Assembly (NCBI GenBank): GCA_032622095.1
Contig: CP136069.1
Coordinates: 47,342,194-47,406,193, forward strand
DNA: 64,000 nt
DNA from: Siphonodentalium dalli
Taxonomy: Eukaryota > Mollusca > Scaphopoda > Gadilida > Siphonodentaliidae
Direction of reading: 5' to 3'
Position numbers and translations under genes: made by a program. Shown here in pieces: positions 49,266-59,595 of the stretch (its first letter is position 1; each line of letters opens with the position of its first letter). The notes below the pieces were generated by a model that saw nothing but the letters and a program-made list of their open reading frames with translations, searched no databases and was not told the origin of the DNA.

Positions 49266-50700
49266 AATTGATGAAAATCTTGTAAATTCTACTAAATAAT
49301 GTGTTGTTGGCAGGGTAAGGGTCTCTCATTGTGTGTGCACCGGAACTGAGAGAACGCTGATCAAGTACACCCACAAAAAATAAACAAACAAAGCACATGG
49401 CTGAAAAATATGCCGACAAAACCAGTGACAAAACCTTTAAAAACCCAAATATTTATGGTTATAAAGGTAAAATACCCACTTTAACAGGATAGTTGTGTCC
49501 CTTATTAGCAATAGGTTAAAATATGTGCATGTGTAAAGTAAAAACACCATCAATTTGATTAAATAAACACAATTCCAGTCCCCTCCATGTGGGAAATCAC
49601 TGATGAGCAATGAGGATCTCCCCTTAAAATCATTCTAGGCCAGTGGCGAGTAGCTCTCCTACAAAATGTCGAGGCGAGTAGTATCCCAGCAGGAGATGCC
49701 GAAGGCATCTCCCGAAGGCATACGGGAGAGAGAGTTCGGGAGGGGGTCAGGGAGCTTCCCCCGGAAAATTATGAAAATTAGATGCTCTGAGATTGAATCT
49801 GGAGCCTTTTAATGCTCCAATCAGTGAACAACACGTTATTATGTGACTTAAGTCACTGTATTCATGTATCGACATCGACCATGTACTTCGACCACGTGGT
49901 CACTGTATTTATCAATTATTCAATAGCTTGACTGATATCATTAATATAAACAAATGAGGTTTTTCGGCTTTTTGACAGCAAATCAATCTAAAGGGTCATA
50001 CATTACCGGTATTTATTTAAACGTACTTGTGTTTCCAGTGGGATTTCAAGGAACGAGGGAACCAAGAACTTTTAAGCAATATGAATTTCTATGTTAGTTA
50101 CTATTTATGTATTTTGTTCTATTTATGTTACATTATTTATGTTGTATGCAGTTGTATGCAGTTTTATATTTTACGTTATGTTATTATGTTTGGTTTTCTT
50201 TTATTTTATTTTACGTTTATTGTTTCATTTTGTTTTCTGCCGAATTCAATCACCACAATAACCATTTGGAGTTCAGAGATATGCACAGTTGAGTTTACTT
50301 TTAATTTTTATTGTCTCTATTTATGTTATTCAAGAGAAGCAGTCTTCAGCACATATTATTAACTCCACGTAATATGTTCCTAGATGTAATGGATCTATAT
50401 TGATCCAGTCTTTTGACCAACTATCCAGAGCTATCAAGTAATTTGTATAGTAAGCATATGGTAGATAGTGTTTATACCACTCATGAGATACATCCGGTAT
50501 TCACTCAGAACACGCAGGTATCCTCTATGTATAATAAGTTAAAAAAGCCATGATAAACTATGAGAAAAGATGAGAATGGATTTTTTTTCATTGCAATTAT
50601 TTTCCTCAACCAAAACCTGACCTACCCCATGGTTTCAACAGTTAAATGGAGACATTGTGGACACAAAATTAAAATGTAGAGCCCCCCTCACTTGTATAAG
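49266..50700. other. Interval without a recognised gene
   Basis: At 49640-49770 a GC-rich dispersed repeat (GGCATCTCCCGAAGGCATAC; GGAGCTTCCCCCGGAAAATT). 50.03-50.36 kb is T-rich, giving a hydrophobic 111-codon frame that I regard as compositional. Confidence 0.4.
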
Positions 50701-50814
50701 GCTATAGCATGCACTACTATATGAATCTGATTGTTTCAATTCATTTTGAAGCTGTAATTTGTCTTAGAAATGATTTTGGAAAAAAATTGCATGACATCAG
50801 AAAAAAATCTGCAT

Positions 50815-50905
50815 TACGGGCTCGGGGACACCCACCCACCCGGTCCTTGTATCCTGTAATATGTTTCCGACCCCCCCCCCCCCCCCCCTGCAGAGCTGCA
50901 AAATC
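50815..50905 (-). repeat. Poly(C) tract within an inverted copy of the 49.1-kb repeat
   Basis: CGGGGACACCCACCCACCCG, then about 19 C (50871-50889), then CTGCAGAGCTGC; the complement resembles the CAGAGCT-poly(G)-GTC order at 49.09 kb. Confidence 0.65.
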
Positions 50906-51164
50906 ATTTAATTCTATAAAAATTGAAAACATTAAATTGACCCCTGCAAACAATGACGACAATGATGAAGAACGACAACATACTGTATAGCAATTAAAAA
51001 TATTAACACTTGTATACATCCAGTTATGCATCAAATATGACGTTAACATTGCGTTATGATTTACGTTATTCAGACACTCTAAATTGTAGTCGTCATGAGC
51101 GTACTAGTAGTGCCGGTAGTGTATACCCGTCTGCTGAAAGCAGCAATCTGAAATTTTAGGTGGT

Positions 51165-51962
51165 CATGTTCAGGACGACACACAGCCGAGGACGACGACA
51201 GACGACGAACGGCACGGATCACAACAAACAACTGAAGACAAAGGACCAACGAATGACGACAAACGACCGACGAATGACGACGAACAACGAAGGACCAACG
51301 ACAAACCGACAACAAACACAACGACTGACGACGAACGATCAACGACAAACCGACGACAAACACAAAGACTGACGACAAACGACCGACAACGATGACGATG
51401 ACAAAGAACCGACGAAATAACAAAAACGACCGAAGACACTACCGACGAACAAATGACGAGGATGACGACAAATGACGACCAACAACCAACGACAAACAAC
51501 GACGAGAAAACGACTGAAGACAAACGAACAAACGACGAAAAACAACCGACGACAAAGACACCGACCGACGCATGACGACAAACGATGACGAAAAAACGAC
51601 CGACGACAAACGAACTAACGGCAAACACGACGTCGAGCGATCGACAACGAAAAATGACTGACGACAAACACACCTACTGAGGATTGACGACAAACTAACG
51701 ACAAGGATGACAAGACAAACAAACGACAAAGAAAAACAACCAACGAAAAAAAAACGACTGACGAAAAAAGAAACGACCGACGACAAACGACAGATGAAAC
51801 AAATGACAAACATGACGACAAACGACAACCAAACAACAAGCGAACAAACGACCGACAACGAAAAACGACCGACGACAAACACACTGACGAATGACGGCCA
51901 ACGAATGACAAGGATGACGACAAATGACGAATGATGACCAACGAATGACGACAAACGATTAC
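51165..51962 (+). repeat. Strand-asymmetric ACGAC/AACGA low-complexity array
   Basis: About 800 bp made almost only of A, C and G on the plus strand, from short words such as GACGACAAACGACCGACGA and AACGACCAACGAATGACGAC. Irregular period of 10-35 bp. T is rare throughout. Long open frames on both strands (for example 167-171 codons, Val/Ser/Phe/Arg-rich) result from the composition. Confidence 0.9.
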
Positions 51963-52010
51963 ATGATAATAATAATTAATGATATTATTGTTAAAGCAAT
52001 TATACCTACC

Positions 52011-52107
52011 TTTAAAAAAATTGGATTTAGAGAACAATTCCTCCTGGACCAGGCATGTGTTCACAACAACACCGCCAAAATCCTCATCAGGTATCGCTTC
52101 CTTTGAA
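52011..52107 (-). CDS. Candidate coding exon, family unknown
   Basis: On the minus strand a strong donor, AAAG|GTAGGT, ends an open frame reading KEAIPDEDFGGVVVNTC then LVQEELFSKSNFFK. A possible acceptor (TTGAACTTCAAAG) precedes it, just after an in-frame stop. Composition is protein-like and contrasts with the neighbouring low-complexity array. It lies upstream of the receptor exons on the same strand, so it could be another exon of that gene, but I see no match to the ligand-binding domain. Confidence 0.25.
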
Positions 52108-52444
52108 GTTCAATGGAATGATCGAATCACAATTGCAGCATACATTACACGCAACACAGAATTAGCTCTTTTATTTTTTTTAATTTCCATGAACTTGAAG
52201 TTGCAGTTTTGGGTTGATTGAATGATTCTGGAATCTTGAGACTTGATCAGTGTTTTCTGTAACAGTTTACACTTGTTTACAGTAGCCTAACTGTCGATTG
52301 GACTTGAACTGGGTTGAACTTGAAGACCGACGTTGAACTTGAAGTGGTGAAAACGTAATTCTTCACGAAATCAAGCGAGTAGAGACACAGCAGGAATGAA
52401 TTTGATGAGATGAGAACAGCTGAAATTAATCATTTTTGTTTCAT

Positions 52445-52695
52445 TTGGCGATTATCGCAATACGTTAGGGGAACACCGTGTGCGTAACGTGACTATCACA
52501 AGTATAACGTACTCTGATAACTTATAGCTAATTTCATCTTAAGAAATTTTATAAAAAATATCATCTTTGGCTTGTTTTATTTAATTTTTATGAAAAGGAA
52601 TAATAAATGGGGTGATATAAGCTAGGTACACAAATTTGGTGATATCTGAGTACGAACGTCGGAGTGTTCCCATATCGTATTGCGATAATCGCCAA
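52445..52695. mobile_element. 251-bp MITE-like element, TTGGCGATTATCGC ends
   Basis: TTGGCGATTATCGCAATACG (52445-52464) is repeated exactly inverted at 52676-52695. The similarity continues inward for some 35 bp more (GGGAACAC, ATATCAC). No clear target duplication; no coding capacity. Confidence 0.65.
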
Positions 52696-52984
52696 GCTTT
52701 TGGGTCTGATATATTCTGCGCAGTCTGACCGACCTGAAGTCACGTGACAATTTCTCCAAAATCTATACCCGCGATCTTTGAAAAATCGCTGACGGATATT
52801 GAACAAATTATATGACGTCAATCACCTGCGTCTAAGGTATAAACAACCACGTGCACGCTCCCTGCAGGCACTGTGGTTGCTACGAGTCGATTATGTGGCT
52901 AAAATGCTCTGATTTTCAGCACATTATCGATTCAAAATGAGGCGATTCCAAGCAGATTATATACCCAAAACAAATTCTATTATA

Positions 52985-53165
52985 AGCAGATCGGGAGAAC
53001 AGGGCGGTTGGTCTGAGGTCCGTTTGAGGAATCCACCGGCTGACCATATATAAGAAAACACATTGGCCTAAACATAATTTATCTTGAACTTGTAAGCCAA
53101 TGTGGGAGATTCGCATATATAATAGAATGCACTGGCACATCAAATGTAGGCCATTTGATTTGTTT
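52985..53165. mobile_element. Decayed hairpin MITE derivative, copy 1
   Basis: Remnants of two hairpins: CATATATAAGAAAACACATTGGCC, split here as CATATATAAGAAAACAC and CATTGGCC, and ATTCGCATATATAATAG with AATGCACTGGCAC, joined by TTGAACTTGTAAGCCA. Followed by TTTGATTTGTTTACCATTTC, which also follows the decayed copy at 54.4 kb. Confidence 0.6.
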
Positions 53166-53179
53166 ACCATTTCCTCAAG

Positions 53180-53450
53180 GATAAAAATATTTGCTATGTA
53201 AACTCATTGAATAATTAAACGTATTATGCACCATACATTTCCGAGTACAGACGTTCGATTGTTGGTACAATTCATATTTATTGTTAAAGGTCCATAAGAC
53301 ATTCGCAGTGTGTAAATGTGAAATATTGCACACATTTTACAACAATCGTTACTAAAAAAACATGCAATTGTAGATAGTACTTGTTCTTTTCGTTCAATAA
53401 TTTATAACTATATATCACGAGTCAGTATCTTTTTAGTTGTGTCTTCTGTT
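53180..53450 (+). repeat. Dispersed repeat D, copy 1
   Basis: ATTAAAC...CACCATACATTTCCGA, TTAAAGGTCCATAAGACA.TCGCAG and TGTGTAAATGTGAAA recur in the same order and orientation at 59024-59296. Moderate divergence, no coding frame. Confidence 0.85.
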
Positions 53451-53509
53451 TTTCATGTATGTTGTTTCTTTCGTATCATGTCCATTTGCATTTCGTATTC
53501 ATGACTTAA

Positions 53510-53901
53510 CCCTTTACCCAACAGAACGGCCCTGTGCCAATGCATTCTCTTATATATGCGAGTCGACCATAGGTCGCCTCGCATATATAAGAGAATGCAT
53601 TGGCTTAACACATTAAAAATTATAAAATTGTTAAAGAATGTAAGAAAAAATGGTAAAAAGTGTTAAAAAAAGATTTTTTTTAGGCCAATGCATTCTCTTA
53701 TATATGCGAGGCGACCTATGGTCGACTCGCATATATAAGAGAATGCATTGGCACAGGGAATAACTATAACCATCACAATGTGGTCAATGAGCCGGTTCCA
53801 ATGATATCCATATGTGTATGGTTCTATTGAGACAGACCGAAGATATTTTAGGCTGTTGAAGCTTTATTTGGCCGGTTTTGGCCGGTTTGTTGGGTAAAGG
53901 G
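53510..53901 (+). mobile_element. Hairpin MITE, type C ends (piggyBac-like), copy 3
   Basis: A 392-bp element flanked by TTAA (53506-53509, 53902-53905), ends CCCTTTACCCAACAGAACGG and GGCCGGTTTGTTGGGTAAAGGG split as GGCCGGTTTG and TTGGGTAAAGGG. Hairpins at 53536-53604 and 53684-53752. It has exactly the length of the 44.9-kb copy, with only a few substitutions, so these two are recent relatives. Confidence 0.9.
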
Positions 53902-54389
53902 TTAAATGTTTCAATGTTGTAATGTGCACGCCTGTCTCACTGTTGAAAGGTACCAGGGGTGTTATAATCAGTTGCTGAACGGGTCACCGCTTCAGCTATG
54001 TACCAGTCTTTGGCCGACCATAATTCGAAGGGTAGTCCGAGGCGGCTGCTGTGCTAGTTGTCGATTTTCTGCTTGTCATATTGCAACTCAAAACAAGCAT
54101 AAGATTGACCACCCGCCAATTTCAACAGATGCTTATGTCTATCCCCAGTACTTGCTACTTAGTTTTGATCCGAATGTCAAGAGACCTTCTGTATTTGTGA
54201 TTTATAAAAGGCTACAAAGCATAGCCGGGCAACTAATATTTGTCAAACCGATCAGGACTGGGACACTAAGCGGCTCTTTTCCGATCGAATGAGCCATGTC
54301 CGATTGACGTATTTATCAACCTAGTTTGTTCTCCGGTATTGGACTTGTGTGCGCCAATAGCGAACATCAGCGCTTTCTGAAATTTTGCG

Positions 54390-54690
54390 AAAACATTGTG
54401 CCAATGCGTTCTCTTATATATGCGAGTCTCCCATAGGGATCCTCGCATATATAAGAGAACACATTAACCTAACACGGATGTATATTGAACTTGTAAGCCA
54501 GTGTATTTTATTATATATGTTCGGCTCGCTGTGGGAGACTCGCATATAGAATACAATTCACTAGCGCATGATATTGAATGTGGCACAAGCCCATCTCCCG
54601 TCATGAAAGCGTTTAAATTCCGGCTTAGAACGGTCCAGTACACACGTACTTTTAAATGTTGGACGTTTGATTTGGTTACCATTTCCCCAA
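54390..54690. mobile_element. Decayed hairpin MITE derivative, copy 2
   Basis: The first hairpin is still recognisable (GCCAATGCGTTCTCTTATAT ... ATATATAAGAGAACACATTA, 54400-54468) but with apex GAGTCTCCCATAGGGATCCTC, shown here only as TCTCCCATAGGGATCC. The second is badly decayed (54490-54571). TTGAACTTGTAAGCCAGTGT joins them. Then follows TTTGATTTGGTTACCATTTC as at 53.16 kb. Confidence 0.6.
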
Positions 54691-54693
54691 GGA

Positions 54694-55191
54694 TCATAAT
54701 CACCCCATGCATCCGGACATGCTCGTAGCGGAAGACATGCTCGTAGCGGAATATCCACATGGCCCGCGATTTACACACCGTTCACTGTTAGACACATGTT
54801 GCACCGAAACCAACACATACCAGTGGTTGACGGTGGTGGTATTATTTGTGGCTATAATTTACCCAACTGTACATCAAACTTCGTTAAACATGGACGCAGT
54901 TTAATCCTATTTTACCGGGAAGTTAGGCCAAAAATTGTGGCATAATTTGCATTTCTTACATAAAATTACGATTTCTGTGGTAACAGCCCAGACAATCTAG
55001 TCTTTGCATACATTGCTATTTCCGCGGATATTCCCTTAATATAATAGACAACATTTCCAGTCATGTATCTACATTTTCCATAGTAAAAAATAACCATATA
55101 TGCAGGTCATAGCAAGAAAATATTGGATGTCTATAGCAGTGGTATGATATGTCTATAGCACCAGCGATTTTATAATGATGTGCTCGTAGCA
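54694..55191 (+). repeat. Dispersed repeat E, copy 1
   Basis: Begins CCCCATGCATCCGGACATGC with a direct double of CATGCTCGTAGCGGAA, followed by GGCCCGCGATTT.CACA. Ends GTCTATAGCA...ATGATGTGCTCGTAGC. The reverse complement with the same ends is at 58535-59030, but the interior is strongly diverged. Confidence 0.75.
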
Positions 55192-55920
55192 GATTTGCTT
55201 TTATGATAATTTCAACAACTAAACCTTTGTTTAAGCTAAAACGCAACGCTAATCATGTGGATAGTAGTAATCAAGCCTGAGTCGAAAGAGTCATTTGGTT
55301 AAATGCATGAAGAATAAGTAGTGGCATCAAAATGACATGCATGCTCGTCTTCATGTATGGACACTATATTATTGTGTAAATCGCAAATTAGTAATATAAT
55401 ATTGGGATTTGACAACAAAGTTTATTGAAAAGATGCAAAATTGGTGATGTTCCACACGCGGCTGTTTTCGCGCGAAAATATTTTTGAACATTTGATTAAC
55501 AGCTGTGGATCGGTATCATTCAGACACTTTTTGCAATTGCACATTTTATTTGTTTGAACATATAACATAAATATGAAATACTATTAAAATCACGGAGGTC
55601 ACTAATCGTTTAAATGTTTATTCTGAGCAATCTGTAGACGAACTTTTTCGGAAGGATTTTCTAAAGGATGATTGATAACTTTACACCCCCTTGTGCGATG
55701 TTCATAAACTTTTTCAATTACTGCAGGCGATTTATTTCAATAAAACTATAAACTACTATTGTACAGTATATATATTAATACGATTAGTGGCCACCTTGTC
55801 TAAAAGAACGGAAAACTACTTTTCACCCGAGAAACATAATACATATGAGGTATTTGCCTTTAAAAAATATAAATTAATGAATGTATATAAAGACTCTGTC
55901 TAAATTTAAAATGAATACAC
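55192..55920. other. AT-rich interval, nothing recognised
   Basis: No coding similarity; the 70-codon frame at 55691 is AT-rich and unsupported. Confidence 0.4.
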
Positions 55921-55967
55921 GTATTTGATAACTAAAATATGAGGCAATCTGCTTTTAAAAATATATA

Positions 55968-57333
55968 ATACTAGCCGATGAGCCCGATGTTGTCCGGGCT
56001 ATTCAAAAAGCAAATTTCAAGTCGATAGCTCCACCCGTTTCCGAGATCTGGTCTGCGCATGCGCGAAGCTTGCGTCGCACGGGCTCGGCGACCCGATAAA
56101 ATTCGTATCCGGGGCAAGATACATTGACATAGCAAATTTCAAGTCGATAGCTCCACCCGTTTCCGAGATCTCGTCTGCGCATGCGCGAAGCTGGCGTCGC
56201 ACGGGCTCGGCGACCCGATAAAATTCGTATCCGGGGCAAGATACATTCACATAGCAAATTTCAAGTCGATAGCTCCACCCGTTTCCGAGATCTCGTCTGC
56301 GCATGCGCGAAGCGGGCGCCACACGGGCTCGCCAATACGACATCGTCCACCGCCTGGTCAAACTACACACACGTACCAAGTTTCGTCCCGATCGGTCGAG
56401 AATCGTAGATTTGTATAAATGACAAACAGACAAACAGACAGAGGTCTTCAAAATATATATGAGACTAGCCGATGAGCCCGACGTTGTCCGGGCTATTCAA
56501 AAACCAAATTTCAAGTCGATAGCTCTGCCCAGCCCGAAATTTCAAGTCGATAGCTCTACCCGTTTCCGATATCTGATCTGCGCATGCGCGAAACCGGCGT
56601 CGCACGGGCTCGGCGACCCGATAAAATTCGTATCCGGGGCAAGATACATTCACATACCAAATTTCAAGTCGATAGCTCCACCCGTTTCCGAGATCTCGTC
56701 TGCGCATGCGCGAAGCTGGCGTCGCACGGGCTCGGCCACCCGATGAAATTCGTATCCGGGGCAAGATACATTCACATAGCAAATTTCAAGTCGATAGCTC
56801 CACCCGTTTCCGAGATCTCGTCTGCTCATGCGCGAAGTGGGTGCCGCACGGGCTCGCCAATACGACAACGTCAACCGCCTGGTCAAACTACACACACGTA
56901 CCAAGTTTGGTCCCGATCGGTCGAGAATCGTAGATTTGTATCAATGACAAACAAACATACATACAAACATACAAACATACAGAGGTCTTCAAAATATATA
57001 TGAGACTAGCCGATGAGCCCGACGTTGTCCGGGCTATTCAAAAACAAAATTTCAAGTCGATAGCTCTACCCGTTTCCGAGACCAGGTCTGCGCATGCGCG
57101 AAGCTGGCGTCGCACGGACTCGGCGACCCGATAAAATTCGTATCCGGGGCAAGATACATTCACATAGCAAATTTCAAGTCGATAGCTCCACCCGTTTCCG
57201 AGATCTCGTCTGCGCATGCGCGAAGCGGGCGCCGCACGGGCTCGCCAATACGACAACGTTCACCGCCTGGTCAAACTACACACACGTACCAAGTTTCGTC
57301 CCGATCGGTCGAGAATCGTAGATTTGTATTAAT

Positions 57334-57365
<32 letters not shown>

Positions 57366-57403
57366 AACATACAGACAGAGGTCTTCAAAATATATATGAG
57401 ATG
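55968..57403 (+). repeat. Higher-order satellite array B (same family as 0.6-4.0 kb)
   Basis: Three composite units with heads at about 55972, 56465 and 57006, each followed by 122-bp cores (three, three, two), a tail (CCAATACGAC..CGTC) and a GACA/CATA microsatellite. The second head carries a short internal duplication (CCAGCCCGAAATTTCAAGTC at about 56528). It is flanked on both sides by AT-rich repeats (CGTATTTGATAACTAAAATA at 55921 and 57431). Confidence 0.92.
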
Positions 57404-57580
57404 TGTATAAAAAAGGCTCTTATCTGAGATTAACGTATTTGATAACTAAAATATAAGGCATTTTGCTTTTTAAAATAAACAATAAAGGTATAAAAAATGC
57501 TCTTATCTCAGATTAAAAATAAACGGAATTTATAACTATATATGAGGCATTCGCATTAAAAGGGACACTAAGACTACACA
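57404..57580 (+). repeat. AT-rich flanking repeat around array B
   Basis: GATTAACGTATTTGATAACT, ATGAGGCATT..GC and AAAGG.TATAAAAAATGCTC recur about every 90 bp. The same repeat, at about 55840-55967, precedes array B, so the array sits inside this repeat. Confidence 0.65.
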
Positions 57581-58534
57581 TTTGTTTTACGAAGCACAAA
57601 GATATAAAGGCTATAATAGACTGGTCGTACCCGTAGTAGAATGGGAGACATAAAATCCAACGAGGGAGACATGGGAGTGGTGGTAGGTTCTCTTAATCAA
57701 TGCAGTCGTTGATCAGATACACTTCATATGGAAGACCCAAACTGGGCTTGCAATCTATACCGCGTCTGAGTATAATCACACCCTTACGGTAGTAAACTAT
57801 ATATATTTAGATCGTTAATTCCACCATTTCATTGACTATCAATCTAATTGTATGCCATTAAATTCTTTTGACCATGTTTTTCATAGCACATGTGGGCTAT
57901 TAGTAAAGTGTATACCATACTGACGATTGTTCGAAGATAAACTAAAATTTGATATCGTATTTTGTAACACTTAGTCTAAAAGCAGATATTTGGTGCCTCC
58001 GATAGTTTCTATTTTACAATACCACAACGATCGCTTAATATGTGATACCAGGGCGTTCTGCAAAAGTCTTAGTGTCACTTCACCGTTACACAAATTATGA
58101 TAATCGAGGTCAAGAGACACAGGTGCCGTCTCAATTAACACGTACATGTATGTAATATATGTACATATTTCGTCTAAATTAATATTATAGCCATTCCCAT
58201 ATTGATAACATTTGTTTTATACAAATATTAATTATAGCCAAAATTTACTAGCACATGCATCCAACCTTCCGGATATAATGATTTTAGAAATTAGACTGTG
58301 AAATATACTGATGCAATGATTGCAATTTACAATGTGAATGTTTATATAATGTAGCGTTTCCCGTGGCGGACATTAGCCACGTTAAATGATGAAAACGGCG
58401 TTAAGTGGTTAATTGTTACGTGGTACAAAATAGCATGTCATTCATGTGATATATGTATATGCTAGCACTATCTAGACGCTCTTTTTAGTTGACAAAAGTG
58501 TGATTCTCTCGCATATACACATGTTTTATATCAT
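57581..58534. other. Interval without a recognised gene
   Basis: AT-rich sequence without coding similarity or repeat structure that I could recognise. Confidence 0.35.
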
Positions 58535-59030
58535 ACTACGAGCATATCACCCGATGCTACGAGCACATCATAGCAAGTTTTACGTTTGCTATAGACATAC
58601 CCCAAAATCGAGTGAGTGCCTCCATGGAAACTAATTTTTCGGGCACTAATATGATTGACATCGAAAACATGTCCAGTTCATTGTGAAGCTAAGATATCAT
58701 ACTTTGAGAGACTGTATGTTATATAATGTGTCAATGCAAAGATTCATTAGAATTTGATAAAACTTATATCGAGTAAGTATTTCAGGTCATAATTTTCGTA
58801 TAAAACCCGATTATCGAACAGTAATATGCAAATTGCGGAAACCACAACCGCTCATTTCTGTAGACCGATTATCGCTGTTAACGTTAACAAAAAATCAAGG
58901 TAAAATAAACCGTGTTTTTATGAAATAACTTACTACAACTAAAGACTATGTGCAAATCGCGGGCCATTTGGTTATTCCGCTACGAGCATGTCTTCCGCTA
59001 CGAGCATGTCCGGATGCATGGGGTGATAAT
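58535..59030 (-). repeat. Dispersed repeat E, copy 2 (inverted)
   Basis: Reverse orientation of 54694-55191: starts CTACGAGCATATCACCCGAT, ends GTCTTCCGCTACGAGCATGT and CCGGATGCATGGGGTGAT. The motif GCTACGAGCAC/T is present four times, two at each end. Confidence 0.75.
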
Positions 59031-59296
59031 ATTTGCAATGTAAACTCATTGAATAATAAAACTAATAGTACGGATGCACCATACATTTCCGAACACGAAC
59101 GATCGATTTTTTGGTAAAATTCATATTTAGTGTTAAAGGTCCATAAGACACTCGCAGTGTGTAAATGTGAAAGATTGTAAACATTTTACAACAATTTTTA
59201 CTAAAAAAAACTTGTAACTGTGGATAATCCCTTTTGTTTAATAATTTATAACTATTCAATGGCGAGATATCACGTGTCAGTACATTTTGTTGTGTA
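59024..59296 (+). repeat. Dispersed repeat D, copy 2
   Basis: Counterpart of 53180-53450 in the same orientation, placed directly beside repeat E here. Confidence 0.85.
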
Positions 59297-59595
59297 AACA
59301 TGAATTTACTATAAATCACGATGTTAGTTTTTTTCGGGAGAAATTACCATGTTGTGGACTATTTTTGTTGGAAAATTACTCCAGTACATGCAGAAACAAT
59401 CGACCACATGTTAACAGCTGACAAACTTATCCAGATACAATATTTTTAGTTTTTTCCCTGTGCGTGAATCACATACATGCGCTTATCGCGGTTTAACTAA
59501 GTTTCAATACCGATTGACGGCGTGTTTGCCAAATGTGCTATGCACCTTACCGACTGGGTTACTGGGGAAATACGTCACAAAAACTGACGAAAACA

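Noticed and set aside
51170-51954. Val/Ser/Phe/Arg-rich minus-strand frames up to 171 codons
   Set aside because: Compositional: the complement of a T-poor repeat has almost no stop codons. Several frames are open at once.
53906-54292. 128-codon open frame starting at the MITE boundary
   Set aside because: No recognised similarity, the start is created by the TTAA flank of the MITE, and no splice or promoter signals support it.
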